Shown: positions 26,536 through 34,360 of the stretch, piece after piece
Layout of the letters: every line of letters begins with the position of its first letter
Numbering within the stretch: the stretch's first letter is position 1
Source: JBEIFW01 sp046081125
GTDB lineage: Bacteria; Actinomycetota; Acidimicrobiia; Acidimicrobiales; Ilumatobacteraceae
Assembly: GCA_046081125.1 (NCBI GenBank)
Contig: JBJTVH010000040.1
Coordinates: 1-64,000 of the forward strand
Reading direction: 5' to 3'
Length of the DNA stretch: 64,000 bases
The notes under the pieces: generated by a model
What the model was told of the DNA's origin: nothing
Databases searched by the model: none
Seen by the model: only the letters and a program-made list of their open reading frames with translations
Translations under genes and position numbers: made by a program

Positions 26536-28266
26536 TCAGTTGAGCTGGATCGGTTGACCGGACACCCGCACCGGGCCCGACCCGCTGACGGCGACTTGAC
26601 CGCCGTCGAGATCCAGGTTCGATTGGGCCTTGACCTTCACCGATCGCCCGGACAGCTCGAGGGTGCCGGTGGCCTCGACGGTCACATCGCCCCGGGCGGA
26701 GATCTTCACGTCGCCGTCGCTCTGCACGGTCAGGCTCTTGCCCGCTTGGTCGAGACGGATCGAGATCGCACCGTCGCCAGTTCGCAGTTCGATCCCCTCG
26801 GTGCCGCTCGCGTCGACGAAGACGAGTTGGTGGCCGGTGCGAGACGTGAACAGACGGTTGTTGACCGCGCCGTTGCCCGAGTCGAGCAGCTGGCCCGGGC
26901 CGGTCACCGCTTTGTCCTGGCCGTTGTAGAGCCCGCCGAGCACGTAGGGGTGGTTCATGTCGCCCTGCTCGAACGCGACGAGGACCTCGTCGCCGACCTC
27001 GGGCAGCAACAGCCAGCCGCGGTCGGCACCTGCGCCGGCGTGACTGACCCGGGACCACACGCTCACGAACTGATCGGCGAGCCACGGGAAGCGCAGGCGC
27101 ACCCGGCCGAGTTGGTCCGGGTCGTCGACGTCGTCCACGACGGCCGGCACGACGCCGGCGATCCGGGTCGACCCCCCATCACCCCCGCCGGTGAGCCCGA
27201 GCAGCGAGCGGGCCTCCCGGCCCGACACGGTGAACAGCGTCCGATACCCCTCGGTCGGGTCGTACCGGTGCGTGGTGGAGGTCAGCACGTACGTGCCGTC
27301 GAAGGGCGCGCCGGCGAGCGCTAGTCGCACTGCCGCACCGGCCCGCAACTTGGGATCGCCGTGCGCGATCCCGTCGATCTCGGCGAAGCTCGCCGCCACG
27401 TGCTCGGCGAGCGCCCGCGCGGCCGCGTCGGCGGCCCCTGCGTTGCGGATCGGCGGATCGACGGCGACCAGGGGCGGGCCCTTGAACAGGCCCGCGAGTT
27501 CGGCCGGCGTGTGGCCGTTGGCGATCGTGACGGTGCGGGCCGGCGCCGTCGCCGTGATCGCCCGCTTGTCGAGCGGGTCCCATCCCCGTACCTCGACCTG
27601 CTCGACCTGTTCGGCCGCGGTCACCGCGGCCCGAAGCTCGACCAGGTTGCCGCCCACCGTCAGCGTGAGCGGATCCTGGCTCGAGAGGTCGGCCTGCCCG
27701 GGTGCCCCCTGCGACGTCGACGGGGGTCGGAAATGGAGGCGGCCGTCGCTCACGAGCACCTCGTTGCCGACCTCCCGGGCCAGGCGACGAAGGAACTCCC
27801 AATCGTTCTCACTGGCCTGCGTGACATGCGGGTGGGTCGAGTTGGTCGCCACGATGTCGCCCGACCGGAGATGGTGCCGGTCGGCCACCTTCCGAGCGAT
27901 GTCGGCATAGGTGACGTTGACGTAGCTCTCCGTGATGCGGCCGTGGAACAACCGGTGGGACTCGTCGTAGCCCCGCACGACCGTGTAGCTGGTCCCGGCG
28001 TGGATCTCGGCCTCCAGCGCCGTGATCTCCCCTTCGATGAGCGGCTCGCCGGCGGGATGCGCGTCGTTGATCACCACCACCTTGAGCTTCGCCCCGATAC
28101 GAGCCCCCATGCGCTCGACGGCGTTGCGCGCCGGATCCTTGAGCGTGATCGAGAACGAATCCGGCAGGTGGAGGTGGTCCTCGACTTCCACCTCGACGAT
28201 GTCGACGCCGTCGACGCGCGAACCGCCCACGCTGATCGCGAGGTTGTTGGACGGTTGCGCGGGCAC
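26536..28266 (-). CDS. VgrG-like spike protein (gpD/gp5-like, Afp8-like)
   Basis: 576 residues. The N-terminal gpD-like hub domains include SYTVVRGYDESHRLFHGRITESYVN and SENDWEFLRRLAREVGNEV. A gp5 OB-fold has DPDQLGRVRLRFPWL and GWLLLPEVGDEVLVAFEQGD, followed by HPYVLGGLYNGQD. A C-terminal beta-helix-like repeat region follows. The trimeric spike would carry the DUF4280 tip. GTG start, 3 nt after the LysM gene. Confidence 0.92.
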   Translation of the reverse strand: MPAQPSNNLAISVGGSRVDGVDIVEVEVEDHLHLPDSFSITLKDPARNAVERMGARIGAKLKVVVINDAHPAGEPLIEGEITALEAEIHAGTSYTVVRGYDESHRLFHGRITESYVNVTYADIARKVADRHHLRSGDIVATNSTHPHVTQASENDWEFLRRLAREVGNEVLVSDGRLHFRPPSTSQGAPGQADLSSQDPLTLTVGGNLVELRAAVTAAEQVEQVEVRGWDPLDKRAITATAPARTVTIANGHTPAELAGLFKGPPLVAVDPPIRNAGAADAAARALAEHVAASFAEIDGIAHGDPKLRAGAAVRLALAGAPFDGTYVLTSTTHRYDPTEGYRTLFTVSGREARSLLGLTGGGDGGSTRIAGVVPAVVDDVDDPDQLGRVRLRFPWLADQFVSVWSRVSHAGAGADRGWLLLPEVGDEVLVAFEQGDMNHPYVLGGLYNGQDKAVTGPGQLLDSGNGAVNNRLFTSRTGHQLVFVDASGTEGIELRTGDGAISIRLDQAGKSLTVQSDGDVKISARGDVTVEATGTLELSGRSVKVKAQSNLDLDGGQVAVSGSGPVRVSGQPIQLN

Positions 28267-28269
28267 CGC

Positions 28270-28947
28270 TCAGCTCCCCGAGGGCACGACGAGGCGGCGG
28301 CCGGGCCGGACGCGCAACGGATCGTCGATGTCGTTGGCCCGGGCGATCTCCCGCCATCGGGTCGGGGTGCCGAGCAGTCGGGTGGCGACATGGGCGAGCC
28401 GTTCGCCACCGTCGAGCTGATGCAGGGCCATCGCCTCGATCGCCCCCGAGGTGGGGTTCTGGCGCGGCGGAACGACGGCCAGCACCTCCTCGAGCGTGAG
28501 GGTCACCACGGCGCGAATCGCCTGACCCGACGACGCGAACCGGGTGTACTTCACCGCAACGGTCTTCACCGTTGCGCAGTGGACGTAATCGGTGCCGCCC
28601 CAGGAGAACTTGGCATACGGCGCGACCGGCTTGTTCTGGTCGCCCCCCTTGATCGGCATGACCGCGGCCATCAGCTTCGCCGCCACCTCGACGACCGCCG
28701 GGGCGTCCTTGCCGTCCTCGGACCGGTCGAGGAACATCTCGATGGTGATGGTGCCGCCCTTGGCGCCGTTGTACTCCGGCGGCGCCGGCGTCTTGCCGTT
28801 CTTCGGCTTCCACTCGGCCGAGCGCTGCACGGTGAACTCCTTCGGGTTGAAGGAGAACTCGAACTTTGCGATCTCGTCGCCGAGTCCCCGGCCGCCGTTG
28901 GCCGGCTTGTGCAACGTGAGGGAGGCCTTCGCCAGCTTGCCGTCCAT
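28270..28947 (-). CDS. LysM-containing tube-initiation protein (Afp7-like)
   Basis: 225 residues. The N-terminal tube-cap domain has FEFSFNPKEFTVQRSAEWKP and GTITIEMFLDRSEDG; the C-terminal LysM reads GERLAHVATRLLGTPTRWREIARANDIDDPLRVRPGRRLVVP. In eCIS this protein bridges spike and inner tube. Sits between the second tube gene and the spike gene. Confidence 0.9.
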   Translation of the reverse strand: MDGKLAKASLTLHKPANGGRGLGDEIAKFEFSFNPKEFTVQRSAEWKPKNGKTPAPPEYNGAKGGTITIEMFLDRSEDGKDAPAVVEVAAKLMAAVMPIKGGDQNKPVAPYAKFSWGGTDYVHCATVKTVAVKYTRFASSGQAIRAVVTLTLEEVLAVVPPRQNPTSGAIEAMALHQLDGGERLAHVATRLLGTPTRWREIARANDIDDPLRVRPGRRLVVPSGS

Positions 28948-28951
28948 CGCC

Positions 28952-29389
28952 TCAGAACCCCTTGTCCTCGTACTCGAACCCGTGGTGGGCCAACTCCAGG
29001 GTTTCGGTCGCCACCTTCGCCGACTCCGCGTTGAACGACGGGCCCGTCCAGCGCACCGGGATCACCCCGGTGAGACTCCACGAGGCCAGGTCGCGACCCT
29101 CGGCGTCCTTGGCCGTGATGCGACCGGTCTTGCGGGTGACCTTGCCCCCCATCGACGAGAACCACTTGGCGACCTTGGCGCTCGAACGGTCGAGCGGTCG
29201 GGTGAGCTTGATGTTCGTGTACTTCACGCGCACCGGGAGCTGGTGGACGAAGGTGTTGTTGCCACCCTCCTCGCGCTGCTCGACCACGACCTCGGCCCCG
29301 AGGCCGTCGCACTGGGTGAACGCGCCGAGTTCAACGCCGTCGATCTCGACGCTGAAGTAGAGCTGGATTCCCGGATCGCCGTCGGCCAT
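28952..29389 (-). CDS. Inner tube-type phage tail protein (Afp5-like)
   Basis: 145 residues of the gp19-like tail-tube family: IQLYFSVEIDGVELGAFTQCDGLGAEVVVEQREEGG, LPVRVKYTNIKLTRPLD and the strand ATETLELAHHGFEYED. Second tube paralogue of the cluster, next to the cap and spike genes, so it probably makes the ring adjoining the baseplate. Confidence 0.88.
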   Translation of the reverse strand: MADGDPGIQLYFSVEIDGVELGAFTQCDGLGAEVVVEQREEGGNNTFVHQLPVRVKYTNIKLTRPLDRSSAKVAKWFSSMGGKVTRKTGRITAKDAEGRDLASWSLTGVIPVRWTGPSFNAESAKVATETLELAHHGFEYEDKGF

Positions 29390-29399
29390 CGATCTCCCC

Positions 29400-31622
29400 C
29401 TACCGCCGGGTCCGCGTCAGCGAGCCGGCCCGCTCCCGGTCATGGCGCAGTTCCTGCTTGAGCAGCAGCCGCATGCGCCCGTAGAGGCGCTTGGCCAATT
29501 CGTCGAGTTCCGCTCCCGACGCAGCGGCGGCCCCGCTGCTCGCCCCGGATCCTCCGGCCGTCGCCGCGCCCCCGCCCGGTCCCCCGTCGGCCTCCCGCTG
29601 GACCGGTTCGTCGTCGGCCGGGGCGTCGAACACGACAGAGCCATCGGCGTGACGTTGCGCCACTCCCGAGGCCACGGCGACGGCACCGGCATCGACCCAC
29701 GACCCGGAATCGGGCGCCGCAGGCGTCGACCCGCCTCGCCAGTCGAGCGAGGCTGCGTTTGCGCGTGCGACCGGCGCGCCGGACAGGACGGCACGCTGCA
29801 CGGACGGTCGGTCCGGCGTCGAGGTCGGCGACGCACCTCCAAGCGAACTGGACATGGCGCCCGAGGACGCCGCCGCGGGTGCCACGCCATCGGCAGCCGG
29901 CACGGGCCGCACGCTCGATGCCACCGGCCGATCACCGAGCAGCGCCGCCGTCAGCGGACTATCGCTCGCCATGCGCTGCAACGGCCCTGCTGGCTCGATC
30001 GCGTCGAGCACGGCATCGGCGCTCGACGCCGCCGGGTTCGCCTCCGGCATTGCGTGGCGCTGGACGGGCAGCGGGGCTGCGACCGGGCTCGTCCCCTCGG
30101 TGGGCCCGTCGAATATTGCGCCGGAGAGTGGCGAGCCCGCCCCTGCGGGCGCCTGCGGCCGACGGTCACCGAGCAGCGGGGCGACGGTCGCCGATTCGGC
30201 GGTCGTGCCCGGCTCGCCGGACACGATTGTCGGCCCGGACACGATTGTCGGCCCGGACTCGACCGACGTCCCCGGTACCTCCACTGCGCCGGCAAGATCC
30301 GCAACGCCTCGGGCGGTCGGTGTCCCAGGTGCCGGTAGCCCAGGTGCCGGGGGTACCGATGGCAACGGTGCGCCGAGACCGACCCGACGCGTCGGAACAA
30401 CCGCCGCCCCCTCGGTACGTCGCTGCACCACCGGCCCGGCACCGCTTAGGTCGGGCCCCGCCGTCGACGAACCACCAGACCCCGACCGGACCGGCAACGA
30501 CCCAGCACCGAGCACCGGTGCAACCGAGGTCGCGTCCGAACCCGACGCAGGCCCCGCAGCACCGGCGCCGATCAGCGAGCCCGGGATCGGCGCCGGGTCC
30601 TGCGCCGGACCCGACGATCCCCCGCTGCCCGACGATCCGTCGGCGGCACGACTCACGACCGGTCCGCCCAGGCCGGGGCGACGTGCCGCCGAAGCAGGCG
30701 ACTCGACCGGACCCACGCGAGGCGGGGCGCCGGCATCACCCGACCCGTGCTCAGGCGCATCACCTGATGCGCGACCGGCCCCGACGAGCGGCGCCACCGC
30801 CGCGGGGTCATCACCGGCCCCGACGAGCGACGCCGGTTCGCCTGATCCGTCGCCCAGCGGATCGACCGGTAGCTCGACGGGGAGCAAGGCCGATGGCACG
30901 GCCGAGCCGTCGGCTGCCGCTTCGGTCACGGCGCGGCGCTGTACCGACGGCGTCGGGCCCTCCGAGGCCCGAGCCGGAGCCGGCTCGGCCGGCGGCGACA
31001 CCACGGACCCCGTCGGCAGCGCCAGGTCGTCACGGGAGTCGAGACGATCAGCCCAAGCGGACGCCGGCCCTTGCAGCCCAAGGGACGCTGCGTCGGGCAC
31101 CGTGGCGGGTTCTGCTGACACCGGCGACGGCTCGGCCGGCGTCGGTTCGCGCACGGCCGTCACCGGCACGGAACGACTCGGCATGGCGACGACCGGCGCA
31201 GGACGACGAGGGCCGTCCAGCGCAACCACGCGCTGGACGGGCGGTCCCGCCGACGGCCCAGGTGCAGCGCTCTGACCCACGTTTCGCCCCTGCGCGACGC
31301 GTGCCTCGGCATCGCGATGCGCCCGGGCGAGCACGAGACCGGCCGGGGCGTCGCTCGACACGGCGTGATCGAGTTGGCGCAACACCAGCGGCGACTGCCA
31401 CGAGGCCAAGGACCGGTCGAATCGCCGGTGGACCACCGGCTCGATCGGTGACACCACCGCCGGCATGGCCGGCAGGGTCGTCCAGTCGGCACGCACGGCG
31501 CCGCCGAGCGGCGAGCCCTCGTGCGTGCCGGCGGGCGACCGATCCTGGTCCGGCTGCTCGGCGGCCGGCGAGGCGCCGTCCGCGGCGCCGGTTCGCGCCC
31601 GCAACCAGTCGAACAGGCCCAT
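29400..31622 (-). CDS. Low-complexity Pro/Ala/Ser/Gly protein with repeated VQR and LLG motifs
   Basis: 740 residues. The N-terminal part (1-90) reads MGLFDWLRAR, then VHRRFDRSLASWQSPLVLRQLDHAVS. A long disordered middle carries at least seven VQR-type motifs (PPVQRVV, PSVQRRA, VVQRRTE, LPVQRHA, LQRMAS, SVQRAVL, PVQREAD) and several LxGAG/LLGDRP motifs. A C-terminal amphipathic helix follows: ELDELAKRLYGRMRLLLKQ, then RHDRERAG. The same C-terminal pattern is familiar from actinobacterial eCIS clusters. It occupies the slot where a tape measure or scaffold might be expected; role unknown. ATG 3 nt after the DUF6760 stop. Confidence 0.7.
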   Translation of the reverse strand: MGLFDWLRARTGAADGASPAAEQPDQDRSPAGTHEGSPLGGAVRADWTTLPAMPAVVSPIEPVVHRRFDRSLASWQSPLVLRQLDHAVSSDAPAGLVLARAHRDAEARVAQGRNVGQSAAPGPSAGPPVQRVVALDGPRRPAPVVAMPSRSVPVTAVREPTPAEPSPVSAEPATVPDAASLGLQGPASAWADRLDSRDDLALPTGSVVSPPAEPAPARASEGPTPSVQRRAVTEAAADGSAVPSALLPVELPVDPLGDGSGEPASLVGAGDDPAAVAPLVGAGRASGDAPEHGSGDAGAPPRVGPVESPASAARRPGLGGPVVSRAADGSSGSGGSSGPAQDPAPIPGSLIGAGAAGPASGSDATSVAPVLGAGSLPVRSGSGGSSTAGPDLSGAGPVVQRRTEGAAVVPTRRVGLGAPLPSVPPAPGLPAPGTPTARGVADLAGAVEVPGTSVESGPTIVSGPTIVSGEPGTTAESATVAPLLGDRRPQAPAGAGSPLSGAIFDGPTEGTSPVAAPLPVQRHAMPEANPAASSADAVLDAIEPAGPLQRMASDSPLTAALLGDRPVASSVRPVPAADGVAPAAASSGAMSSSLGGASPTSTPDRPSVQRAVLSGAPVARANAASLDWRGGSTPAAPDSGSWVDAGAVAVASGVAQRHADGSVVFDAPADDEPVQREADGGPGGGAATAGGSGASSGAAAASGAELDELAKRLYGRMRLLLKQELRHDRERAGSLTRTRR

Positions 31623-31625
31623 GGC

Positions 31626-31772
31626 TCAACGACCTTGGGCGAGTCGCTCCGCCTCGGCCACGAACCGGCGCCGCAGCGGGTGTTCGAGGTCGAGGATGTC
31701 GTCGAGCGGCCAGTGGTAGTGGAAGGCGAGGAACGCCGCTTCCCGGTAGAGCCGGTCCGAGGCGTTCCTCAC
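31626..31772 (-). CDS. DUF6760-like miniprotein
   Basis: 48 residues: GTG 31772, RNASDRLYREAAFLAFHYHW then PLDDILDLEHPLRRRFVAEA and a short tail. The pattern REAAFLAFHYHWPLDDILDLEHPxRRR matches the short DUF6760 proteins of eCIS operons. It overlaps the upstream gene by 4 nt (GTGA) and ends 3 nt before the 740-residue gene, so it is clearly part of the operon. Confidence 0.8.
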   Translation of the reverse strand: MRNASDRLYREAAFLAFHYHWPLDDILDLEHPLRRRFVAEAERLAQGR

Positions 31773-32230
31773 GGTTCCCCCAGGCGACCACCGGCCAGGT
31801 CGACCGTCAACTCGTGCTTGCAGGCGGGGCAGACCACCCGGGCCCGCGTGTGGCCCTCGGTGTTGATGCGGCGGTAAAGGTCCTGCAGGAAGGCCAGATC
31901 GGTGGCGAAGAGCCCTTCGATCGTCCCGGCGTGGACGTCGGTGATGGTCCCGAGCCGTTCGATGACCCGGGCGAGCAACACGACGGTCAGATAGGCGGGA
32001 TTCTCGCGGACCCGGTCGTCGAGCAGGGGCACCAACTCGTCGCGGGCGGTGGCCAGACGCATCACCCCGTCCCGGTGGAGGCGCCCGCCGCTGTCCACGT
32101 ACCCGCGCGGCAGCACGAACGTGAACTCCGTACGCAGCTCGTAAGGCTCCTCGCGCGGCGCCGGTGCCGTCGGCGAACCCTCCTCGGGCCCGTCGGCACC
32201 ACCGGACGCAGACGCGAAGGACCGCCGCAT
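31769..32230 (-). CDS. Injection-system conserved protein, tail-assembly-chaperone-like
   Basis: 153 residues: a disordered N-terminus, then RTEFTFVLPRGYVDSGGRLHRDGVMRLATARDEL, NPAYLTVVLLARVIERLG, LFATDLAFLQDLYRRIN and a C-terminal VVCPACKHELTVDL with one CxxC. Position after the tube gene fits T4-like tail assembly proteins found in eCIS. ATG 32230 shares one base with the preceding stop (TGATG). Longer upstream frame is a shadow of the tube gene. Confidence 0.75.
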   Translation of the reverse strand: MRRSFASASGGADGPEEGSPTAPAPREEPYELRTEFTFVLPRGYVDSGGRLHRDGVMRLATARDELVPLLDDRVRENPAYLTVVLLARVIERLGTITDVHAGTIEGLFATDLAFLQDLYRRINTEGHTRARVVCPACKHELTVDLAGGRLGEP

Positions 32231-32673
32231 CACTCGGGCTGCAGGGCTTCGTACGTGATCACGAGCTTCTCGGTGACCACGCTGGTGTCGCCAGCCTTCA
32301 GCGTGCCGAGCTCGAGGCTCTTGGGCCATGCAGCCGTCAGCTTGTACCGCTTGATCGCCACGCCCTCGTAGTCGTACACGATGATCGATCCGCCCTTGCG
32401 GGCGTCGTTCATCTTCCCGAAGTGGGCGGCCTTGATCCACTTCTCGAAGCTGCTGTCCGACGTGAGGGCCCGGGTGAGCGTGACCTCGCCGGCCTTGGGT
32501 CGGCCGGGGAGCTTCTTGTTGATGAACTTGCCGTCGGGCGAGTTGGCCTTCATCTCGATCGTGTCCTGCTCGATCTTGAGGCCGCTCACCTCCTGGATGT
32601 GCTTGATCACGATGCCGTCGATCTCCAGACCGAAGGAGTGGCCGACGGCGCCGTCGAGATCAGGGAGCGCCAT
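32230..32673 (-). CDS. Inner tube protein (Afp1-like, gp19 family)
   Basis: 147 residues: HSFGLEIDGIVIKHIQEVSGLKIEQDTIEMK, LPGRPKAGEVTLTRALTSDSSFEKWIK and a beta-rich C-terminus VVTEKLVITYEALQPE. Main tube subunit expected to stack into the inner hexameric tube inside the sheath. 39 nt downstream of the sheath gene. Confidence 0.9.
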   Translation of the reverse strand: MALPDLDGAVGHSFGLEIDGIVIKHIQEVSGLKIEQDTIEMKANSPDGKFINKKLPGRPKAGEVTLTRALTSDSSFEKWIKAAHFGKMNDARKGGSIIVYDYEGVAIKRYKLTAAWPKSLELGTLKAGDTSVVTEKLVITYEALQPE

Positions 32674-32712
32674 GATTGATCACCTCGAAGTCGTTGTGGG
32701 CGTGTATCGGCG

Positions 32713-34236
32713 TCACTCGGCGAGCGCGGCGCCGCCGGAGAACTGGGACAGGCGGAAGATCACGAACTCCGCCGGCTTGACCGGCGCCACGCCGATCTCG
32801 CAGATGAGCTGGCCGAGGTCGACCGACTCCGGCGGGTTCGTCTCCCGGTCGCACTTCACGAAGAAGGCCTCGTCGGGCGTGAGGCCGAACAACGCGCCCT
32901 TGCGCCACTCATTGGTGAGGAACGCCGAGATGGTGCGCCGCACCCGGGCCCACAGCGCATCGTCGTTCGGCTCGAACACCACCCACTGGGTGCCGTTGAG
33001 GATCGACTCCTCGAGGTAGTTGAACAAGCGCCGCACGTTCAGGTAGCGCCACTCGGGATCGCTCGACAGCGTGCGCGCACCCCACACCCGGATCCCCCGA
33101 CCGGGGAACGACCGGATGCAGTTCACCCCGATCGGGTTCAACAGTTCCTGCTCGCGCGACGTGAGGCTGCAGGCGAGGTCGACCACACCGCGCACCACCT
33201 CGTTGGCCGGCGCCTTGTGCACCCCCCGGGTGTCGTCGTTGCGACCCCAGATCCCGGCCACGTGGCCCGACGGCGGCACGAAGACGTTGGCGTTCACGGC
33301 CGGGTCGTACACCTTGATCCAGGGCCAGTAGAGCGCGGCGTACTTCGAGTCGTACCCGGCGACGTCGGTGCGCCAGTTGGCGACCTTCTGCGGGTTTAGA
33401 TCGGGCGGCGGGTCGAGGACCGCCACCCGGTCGCCCATCAGCTCGCAGTGGGCGATCATCGCCAACTGCACGGCCTTGACCCCTTCGAGCGTGAGCAGAC
33501 CCTTCTGGTAGGCCGCCATCACGTCGGGGACGCACACCATCGTGATCTCGTCGATCGCCTCGAGGCCACCGAAGCCGGTGCGGTCCGCCGCGTCGCCGAT
33601 GTAGTCCGACGGATCGAGCTTGGCCGGGGTGGCCGAGGCCGCACCCCCGGCAAGGGCGACGGTGCCGTTGGCCGGCCGGATGGCGGGTGCACCGGCCACC
33701 TCCGCGAGTTCGATCAGCTGGCTCGCGCTCTTCAGCACGGTGACCGCGCTCTGCTTGCCCCGACCGCTGGTGAGGTTGTCGTGCTCCTCCACGACGCGGC
33801 CGTCGCGCTTGACCACGAGCTTGAAGGCCTCCTCGCCCCCCTCGCTCGCATCGGTGACCTCGACGCTCAGGCCGTCGCCGGTGGGACCGGCCTCCAGCGC
33901 CCGCACCGAGTAGCGGGCCTTGCTCCCGTCGCCGAGCGCACCGAGGATCCCCTGAGCATTCGGGGCGGCACCACCCGCTCCGACCCGGACCACGAAGCAG
34001 TTGCCGCCACCGTTGAGGAAGTAGCCGTAGACGGCGTGGGCCAGGTAGCCGTCACCGGTGAAGTCGCCGAAGGTGTCGACGAACTGCTTCCAGTTCGACA
34101 CCAGGGTGGGGGTGTTGGCCGGGCCCCGGGCGGCAAGGCCGACGAAGGCCGCCACCGCCGTGCCGACGCCCTCGATGGGCGCCGAGCCGGACGGCTTTTC
34201 CTCCACGTACACACCGGGCGAGAGATAGGTAGGCAT
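32713..34236 (-). CDS. Contractile tail sheath protein (Afp2/3-like)
   Basis: 507 residues. The N-terminus MPTYLSPGVYVEEKPSGSAPIEGVGTAVAAFVGLA is the sheath signature. The C-terminal domain has NPIGVNCIRSFPGRGIRVWGARTL, YLNVRRLFNYLEESI and VKCDRETNPPESVDLGQLICEIGVAPVKPAEFVIFRLSQ, conserved in contractile sheaths. A single sheath gene is present; Afp and PVC have three paralogues. First gene of the structural operon. Confidence 0.95.
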   Translation of the reverse strand: MPTYLSPGVYVEEKPSGSAPIEGVGTAVAAFVGLAARGPANTPTLVSNWKQFVDTFGDFTGDGYLAHAVYGYFLNGGGNCFVVRVGAGGAAPNAQGILGALGDGSKARYSVRALEAGPTGDGLSVEVTDASEGGEEAFKLVVKRDGRVVEEHDNLTSGRGKQSAVTVLKSASQLIELAEVAGAPAIRPANGTVALAGGAASATPAKLDPSDYIGDAADRTGFGGLEAIDEITMVCVPDVMAAYQKGLLTLEGVKAVQLAMIAHCELMGDRVAVLDPPPDLNPQKVANWRTDVAGYDSKYAALYWPWIKVYDPAVNANVFVPPSGHVAGIWGRNDDTRGVHKAPANEVVRGVVDLACSLTSREQELLNPIGVNCIRSFPGRGIRVWGARTLSSDPEWRYLNVRRLFNYLEESILNGTQWVVFEPNDDALWARVRRTISAFLTNEWRKGALFGLTPDEAFFVKCDRETNPPESVDLGQLICEIGVAPVKPAEFVIFRLSQFSGGAALAE

Positions 34237-34325
34237 GAACCCCCCACGAGGACACGAGACTCCGGGCAGGCTCGCGGCCCATCGGGTTCACGACAACGGT
34301 TCGGGGGACGGGCACAGGGGAAGGC

Positions 34326-34350
34326 ACCGGTGCCCGTTCGGGCAACCGGT
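34326..34350 (-). terminator. Long hairpin after the PASTA protein gene
   Basis: ACCGGTGCCCG (34326-34336) pairs with CGGGCAACCGGT (34339-34350), about 10 bp with a single bulged A and a tight loop. It lies 11 nt past the PASTA gene stop and upstream of the sheath gene, in a 124-nt gap that must also hold the operon promoter if one exists. Confidence 0.55.
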
Positions 34351-34360
34351 CCGTGCGACG

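Noticed and set aside
29442..32371. Long open frames on the + strand opposite the VQR-rich gene (hundreds of codons)
   Set aside because: They are antisense shadows of a high-GC low-complexity gene, with Arg/Pro-rich content and no motifs; the minus-strand operon is continuous with 4-nt overlaps.
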